A stretch of 6,667 nucleotides of DNA. Origin: an uncultured Selenomonadales bacterium. Lineage in GTDB: Bacteria > Bacillota_C > Negativicutes > Selenomonadales > Selenomonadaceae. The notes under the pieces are model-generated. The model ran no database searches. It worked only from the letters and a program-made list of their open reading frames with translations, and was not told the origin of the DNA. Positions 6,662 to 6,667 of this stretch are shown piece by piece (the first letter of the stretch is position 1; every line of letters starts with the position of its first letter). Location: contig CALGGX010000316.1 of assembly GCA_937916025.1 (NCBI GenBank), positions 1 to 6,667 on the forward strand, in the 5' to 3' direction. The translations under genes were made by a program, and so were the position numbers.

Positions 6662-6667
6662 AGCCGC

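Overview
This window most likely comes from a diderm Firmicute (Negativicutes, the Selenomonas/Veillonella type of cell). The main clue is an outer-membrane porin with an N-terminal S-layer-homology (SLH) domain and a C-terminal Phe-Phe, next to Firmicute-style sugar-PTS genes with a LicT/BglG antiterminator and strong GGAGG ribosome sites. All real genes lie on the minus strand, so the biological reading order is from high to low coordinates. No species can be named from this sequence alone.

Layout in reading order: (1) 6631-6062, a secreted SYLF (Ysc84-type) lipid-binding-domain protein; (2) 6051-4063, ten bases further on, a membrane-anchored carboxylesterase-fold protein that has lost its catalytic Ser and His; (3) 4056-3907, the licT promoter and leader, with a BglG-type RNA antiterminator target (RAT) overlapping an intrinsic terminator; (4) 3890-3054, the LicT/BglG-family antiterminator; (5) 3020-2994, a second RAT in front of the porin; (6) 2951-1554, the SLH porin; (7) 1547-1439, two near-consensus promoters facing each other across a long hairpin; (8) 1419-793, a free-standing GIY-YIG endonuclease; (9) 746 to the window edge, the 5' part of a beta-glucoside PTS permease (EIIB and the start of EIIC). 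No gene-free stretch exceeds 300 bases; the longest gaps (172, 134 and 102 bases) are all filled with regulatory structure.

How it fits together: licT, porin and bglF look like one beta-glucoside uptake locus. The porin would pass the sugar through the outer membrane, the PTS enzyme would import and phosphorylate it, and LicT, whose activity in this family is set by PTS phosphorylation of its PRD histidines, would act on the two RATs. A porin under BglG-type control is a diderm-Firmicute counterpart to the BglH porin of the E. coli bgl operon. A GIY-YIG endonuclease gene with its own promoter sits between porin and bglF, and no RAT is visible in front of bglF.

The observations most worth following are the porin RAT (same secondary structure as the licT RAT but with a weak or translational downstream switch), a possible antisense hairpin RNA opposing the nuclease mRNA in a geometry like IS10 RNA-IN/RNA-OUT, and the SYLF/pseudo-esterase pair. 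All are read by eye; no alignment, folding or database search was run.
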